A stretch of DNA of 35,854 nt from Folioceros fuciformis. Taxonomy: Eukaryota > Anthocerotophyta > Anthocerotopsida > Anthocerotales. How positions within the stretch are numbered: position 1 is the stretch's first letter; every line of letters begins with the position of its first letter. Both the position numbers and the translations under genes were made by a program. This document shows, piece by piece, positions 33,901 to 35,854 of the stretch. Below the pieces are notes generated by a model. That model was not told where the DNA came from and searched no databases. It saw nothing but the letters and a program-made list of their open reading frames with translations. The DNA lies in NCBI GenBank assembly GCA_049999805.1, contig JBNGIO010005637.1, positions 1 through 35,854 of the forward strand. The letters run 5' to 3'.

Positions 33901-34836
33901 GTGCTTGAGAGCTTGTTGATCTGCCTGTTCACGTCTCAGTGATACACCCTATTCCTGCCTTCGAGGGATACATAATCTGATGATCCCATGATGAATTGGA
34001 TCTTGGCCCTTGGCTCTCCAGGTATACACATCTATGCTGGCTTTGCTGCATCACTTGCCGCAAAGAAGAAGAGTCATCACCTGACTGAGTTCTTTCACAA
34101 CATCAGGGGTACCATTGGTGACGAAGATTTGGACCAGGTTCTTGATCTTCTCAAGCTTTGCGCTTAAATGTTGCGTCCCAATGTTGATATGCTGACACCG
34201 ATTGACATTGCATGTTGACATTTTCTGTTTCACTTTCAGATTTTGGGAGCCGCAATTAGTGTCTATGTTCACAGGCATGAAGAGCGTCCAGACCAACTTA
34301 TAGAAATGATCAGTAGCAGTCACAGGTGTGACAGGCCAGCTCATTGGTCCCTCTGCTGTCTCGGATGCTGATTGGGGTCTTGTGGTCTTGATTTCTTGAA
34401 AAGTCTCCCATTGTCTGCCGTGGGTCTCTCTGATGCACTGTAACCTCCTGACCTGACCTGACCTGACCTGACCTGATCAGACCTGACCAGACCTGACCTG
34501 ACCTGATCTGACCTGGCCTGACCTGACCTGACCTGACCTGACCTGACCTGACCTGCGTTGCTTGAATCAGAAAAGTGCTAGCTCTCGTGATATGTGGGCG
34601 ACTGAAGGCAGCATTTCAAATTGCTTCCAAAAGTGGAAGTGTTTCAGATGTTCAGTATGTTGCTCATCAGGTGATCCTTGTATTTGCAACTGTGGAGTGT
34701 ATTTTTGTGGATGACCTCAACAGGAATTGACGTCTAACCTCCAAATGTTGGCTTGTGACAGGCTCAGTTCTTGCATGCTTCTGCTGTTGTGAAGTTGTGC
34801 AAAAACTGGCTGCGCCAGGTGGCCATGTTTCCTTAG
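22703..34836 (+). CDS. Spastizin (ZFYVE26)-like protein, 39 exons
   Basis: A complete host gene. Following GT-AG sites and family similarity gives 39 exons and 38 introns of 59-282 bp. All phases agree and the total is 7,611 nt (about 2,536 residues) without a stop; the plant family is about 2,500. The match is to the plant protein represented by Arabidopsis At2g25730, related to animal ZFYVE26/spastizin (recalled, not searched). Landmark strings are GKLHNIVKALADDE, GDIVDGVDTTHDFN, RFDLPTHEVA, DPEGLALRLSGKGAV, DSLSADSYLNVL, SLFGNPNDADT and DVQYVAHQ. Animal spastizin works with spatacsin and AP-5 in endolysosome recycling and in cytokinesis; a similar role in plants is inference. I see no FYVE zinc finger and no transmembrane segment. 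The weakest calls are the first intron (59 bp) and the donor at 24734. Confidence 0.85.
25043..27453 (+). CDS. Spastizin-like gene, exons 7-15
   Basis: Exons 25043-25134, 25277-25374, 25538-25718, 25829-26229, 26400-26505, 26718-26813, 26888-26959, 27073-27183 and 27312-27453. This is helical solenoid-type sequence without a named domain. It includes EGDLELIHMYFGIMAAIRL, VDDWSWRLEAMHRLTG, DRFDLPTHEVASLLLAEWID and LLLLQQVIGDASGGKRQFLS. The junction of exons 15 and 16 splits the Gly codon of FLSGKLHN, one of the best conserved spots, and confirms the phase. Confidence 0.82.
27550..30897 (+). CDS. Spastizin-like gene, exons 16-24
   Basis: Exons 27550-27905, 28009-28397, 28468-28869, 28952-29179, 29418-29508, 29597-29674, 29771-30055, 30141-30338 and 30436-30897. 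This is the most conserved block: IATIGDIVDGVDTTHDFNFF, VSPPRAILVCVFG, LNRWIQMQVNLQRL, SFDWESRGPYEDAVWR, GKLMDALALADRWLC, NSWQYCIRLRDKNLAAQLAL, IDPEGLALRLSGKGAVLEA, RTELQGRHLVKI and FPSLKDDALVIAYAAKAIS. Exon 18 contains a variable Lys/Glu-rich linker and exon 24 a Ser/Pro-rich linker. A long antisense open frame at 27206-27811 is a shadow of these exons. Confidence 0.88.
31025..34836 (+). CDS. Spastizin-like gene, C-terminal exons 25-39
   Basis: Exons 31025-31183, 31255-31306, 31385-31578, 31752-31834, 31958-32062, 32159-32393, 32536-32892, 33175-33276, 33381-33521, 33615-33703, 33814-33896, 34022-34137, 34240-34325, 34571-34670 and 34762-34836 (stop TAG). TPR-like helical repeats run through SASLDDIGHMDES, WNAWGHTLLSIGRYSQAR, EYGSVDDLCEFCVGY, KKDHVAAGLCQIQLF, EKLTEEELIKFSARVGLQ, FDLAFKIIYEFSLP and the closing ERPDQLIEM, CGRLKAAFQIAS and SGSVSDVQYVAHQ. 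The intron at 32893-33174 keeps the frame open for 25 codons before a stop, so its retention would truncate the protein. The intron at 34326-34570 holds a pentamer array. Confidence 0.9.
34447..34555. repeat. CCTGA pentanucleotide array in intron 37
   Basis: About 20 copies of CCTGA with scattered changes (CCAGA, TCTGA, CCTGG) fill most of the intron between 34326 and 34570. The same motif recurs for three copies at about 35101-35115. A run this long may vary in length between individuals. Confidence 0.93.
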
Positions 34837-35239
34837 GGCTGTTCAGTGGCTAGTGTCGAACCCTCGCAATTTGACACTGAGCACGTAAGAGCACGACAAC
34901 GTAGCGACCCTAGGGATATGCTTCCTGTGGATTATTAAAGTCCAGGTTTCTTTATGGAAGTCCAGGCTACTTATTGGTGAGATTAATCGCGATTTGTTGA
35001 GTTCACCATAGATTGGGTAGCAACCTGGAGGGGGCTTGCGGTGGCCCTGGGAGAGCCCTGTTGACTGGTGATGGGAGTTAGACCCATAGCAGCCCCCGTG
35101 ACCTGACCTGACCTGGACGCGGACGGATTTAGCCTCATGCAAATTTACAGCTGTGCTTCTTGCTCCTTTTTGCTTGTCTTGATTCAAAACATGGGTCCCT
35201 TTTTTGGCCTCGATTGTGCAGCAATGCCCGCCGCAGTAA
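34837..35239. other. 3' flank of spastizin-like gene
   Basis: No gene is seen. ATTATTAAAG near 34930 is the nearest A-rich candidate for polyadenylation, without a canonical AATAAA. A short CCTGA run lies at about 35101-35115. Confidence 0.45.
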
Positions 35240-35353
35240 CACTAGGCTCCAAGCAGCCTCGTGCGGGTCCGAGAAACAACGAGACCACACTAGGCTCCTA
35301 GTAGCCTCGTGCGGCTATGAGAAGTGGGGAGGCCACACTAGGCTCCAAGTAGG
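35240..35353. repeat. 48-bp tandem array (2.4 copies)
   Basis: Units begin CACTAGGCTCC at 35240, 35288 and 35336 and share GCCTCGTGCGG. It looks like old satellite DNA with moderate divergence. Confidence 0.82.
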
Positions 35354-35388
35354 GTGTCATTCAGTGGTGACTCGTGAACCACCCCCTC

Positions 35389-35656
35389 GACTCTTTATTC
35401 AGAGATCCTTCGACTCTTTATTCAGAGATCCTTCGACCCTTTATTCAGAGATCCTTCGACTCTTTATTCAGAGATCCTTCGACCCTTTATTCAGAGATCT
35501 TTCGACTCTTTATTCAGAGATCCTTCGACCCTTTATTCAGAGATCCTTCGACTCTTTATTCAGAGATCCTTCGACCCTTTATTCAGAGATCCTTCGACCC
35601 TTTATTCAGAGATCCTTCGACCCTTTATTCAGAGATCCTTCGACTCTTTATTCAGA
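35389..35656. repeat. 23-bp tandem array (~11.7 copies)
   Basis: Near-identical units read CTTTATTCAGAGATCCTTCG with GACT or GACC between them. Changes are mainly a C/T after GAC. The + strand has no stop in any frame because 23 is not a multiple of three, so the 180-codon ORF across it is an artefact. Confidence 0.95.
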
Positions 35657-35689
35657 CACACTTAGGATCATTTGGCATGAGTCTCAAAC

Positions 35690-35735
35690 CGGACCCGGCT
35701 AATGTGCCCGTGTCCGAGCTAATGTGCCCGGGTCC
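35690..35735. repeat. Two-copy ~22-bp repeat
   Basis: GCTAATGTGCCCG(T/G)GTCCGA occurs twice in tandem, the second copy grading into the flanking sequence. Confidence 0.6.
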
Positions 35736-35773
35736 GAATTCAGGTGTTCCAAACTATGGACCCGTCTACACGC

Positions 35774-35854
35774 CTCATGCCGGTCTCATAGTAGGTCCTC
35801 ATGCCGCTCTCATAGTAGGTCCTCATGCCGGTCTCATAGTAGGTCCTCATGCCG
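35774..35854. repeat. 24-bp tandem array running off the window end
   Basis: 3.4 copies of a 24-bp unit starting CTCATGCCGGTCTCATAG at 35774, 35798, 35822 and 35846. It is cut by the window edge, so its true length is unknown. Confidence 0.9.

Noticed and set aside
35160-35702. 180-codon + strand ORF over the 23-bp array
   Set aside because: The 23-bp unit has no stop in any + frame, so the ORF is an automatic result of the repeat.
35389-35854. CRISPR-like regular repeats
   Set aside because: Units are directly adjacent without unique spacers, and the sequence is eukaryotic; these are simple tandem repeats.

Overview
This window looks like nuclear DNA of a plant, from a land plant or close streptophyte relative. 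The evidence is Ty1/copia retrotransposons primed from the initiator-Met tRNA site, a PIF/Harbinger transposon with plant-type ORF1 and transposase, and one large GT-AG intron-rich housekeeping gene whose protein matches the plant spastizin (ZFYVE26)-like family. The species cannot be fixed. The short introns of the gene (59-282 bp) fit a lineage with compact genes. Three runs of exactly 100 N (2464-2563, 4864-4963, 16519-16618) are scaffold gaps.

From 1 to about 13.1 kb is a nest of transposons. The oldest layer is a decayed coding sequence of unknown family ('C', + strand, 11005-13117). Copia element 'A' (minus strand, 5' LTR 10726-11004, gag 9460-10385, pol 5199-8019) is inserted in C, and a solo LTR of the same family (11750-12043) sits in C a second time. 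A itself carries a 1,440-bp non-autonomous DNA transposon (8020-9459) that entered within the protease active-site codons. A's RNase H is broken at 5198/5199 by what looks like the 3' LTR of a second copia element 'B' (+ strand, gag-pol 789-4120). All copia coding regions carry stops, frameshifts or lost catalytic residues.

From 13.1 to 16.1 kb there is little I can identify, apart from a possible short spliced minus-strand gene fragment (15066-15924). From 16136 to 19979 lies a structurally complete PIF/Harbinger element: 15-bp inverted ends, TAA target duplication, a Myb/SANT-like ORF1 on + and a DDE transposase on minus with three stops. It contains a 26-bp tandem array that the assembly has probably collapsed. 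From 20.1 to 22.4 kb come a 73-bp array, a 61-bp array and an AT-rich spacer.

From 22703 to 34836 (+) is the one intact host gene. I could follow 39 exons whose splice phases all agree, coding about 2,536 residues without a stop. It corresponds to the plant spastizin-like protein, a large helical-repeat protein linked in animals to the AP-5/spatacsin endolysosomal complex. An intron near its 3' end carries a CCTGA pentamer array. Downstream, the window ends in four short tandem arrays (48, about 22, 23 and 24 bp units). Family names rest on motif recognition and memory of homologues; no database was searched.
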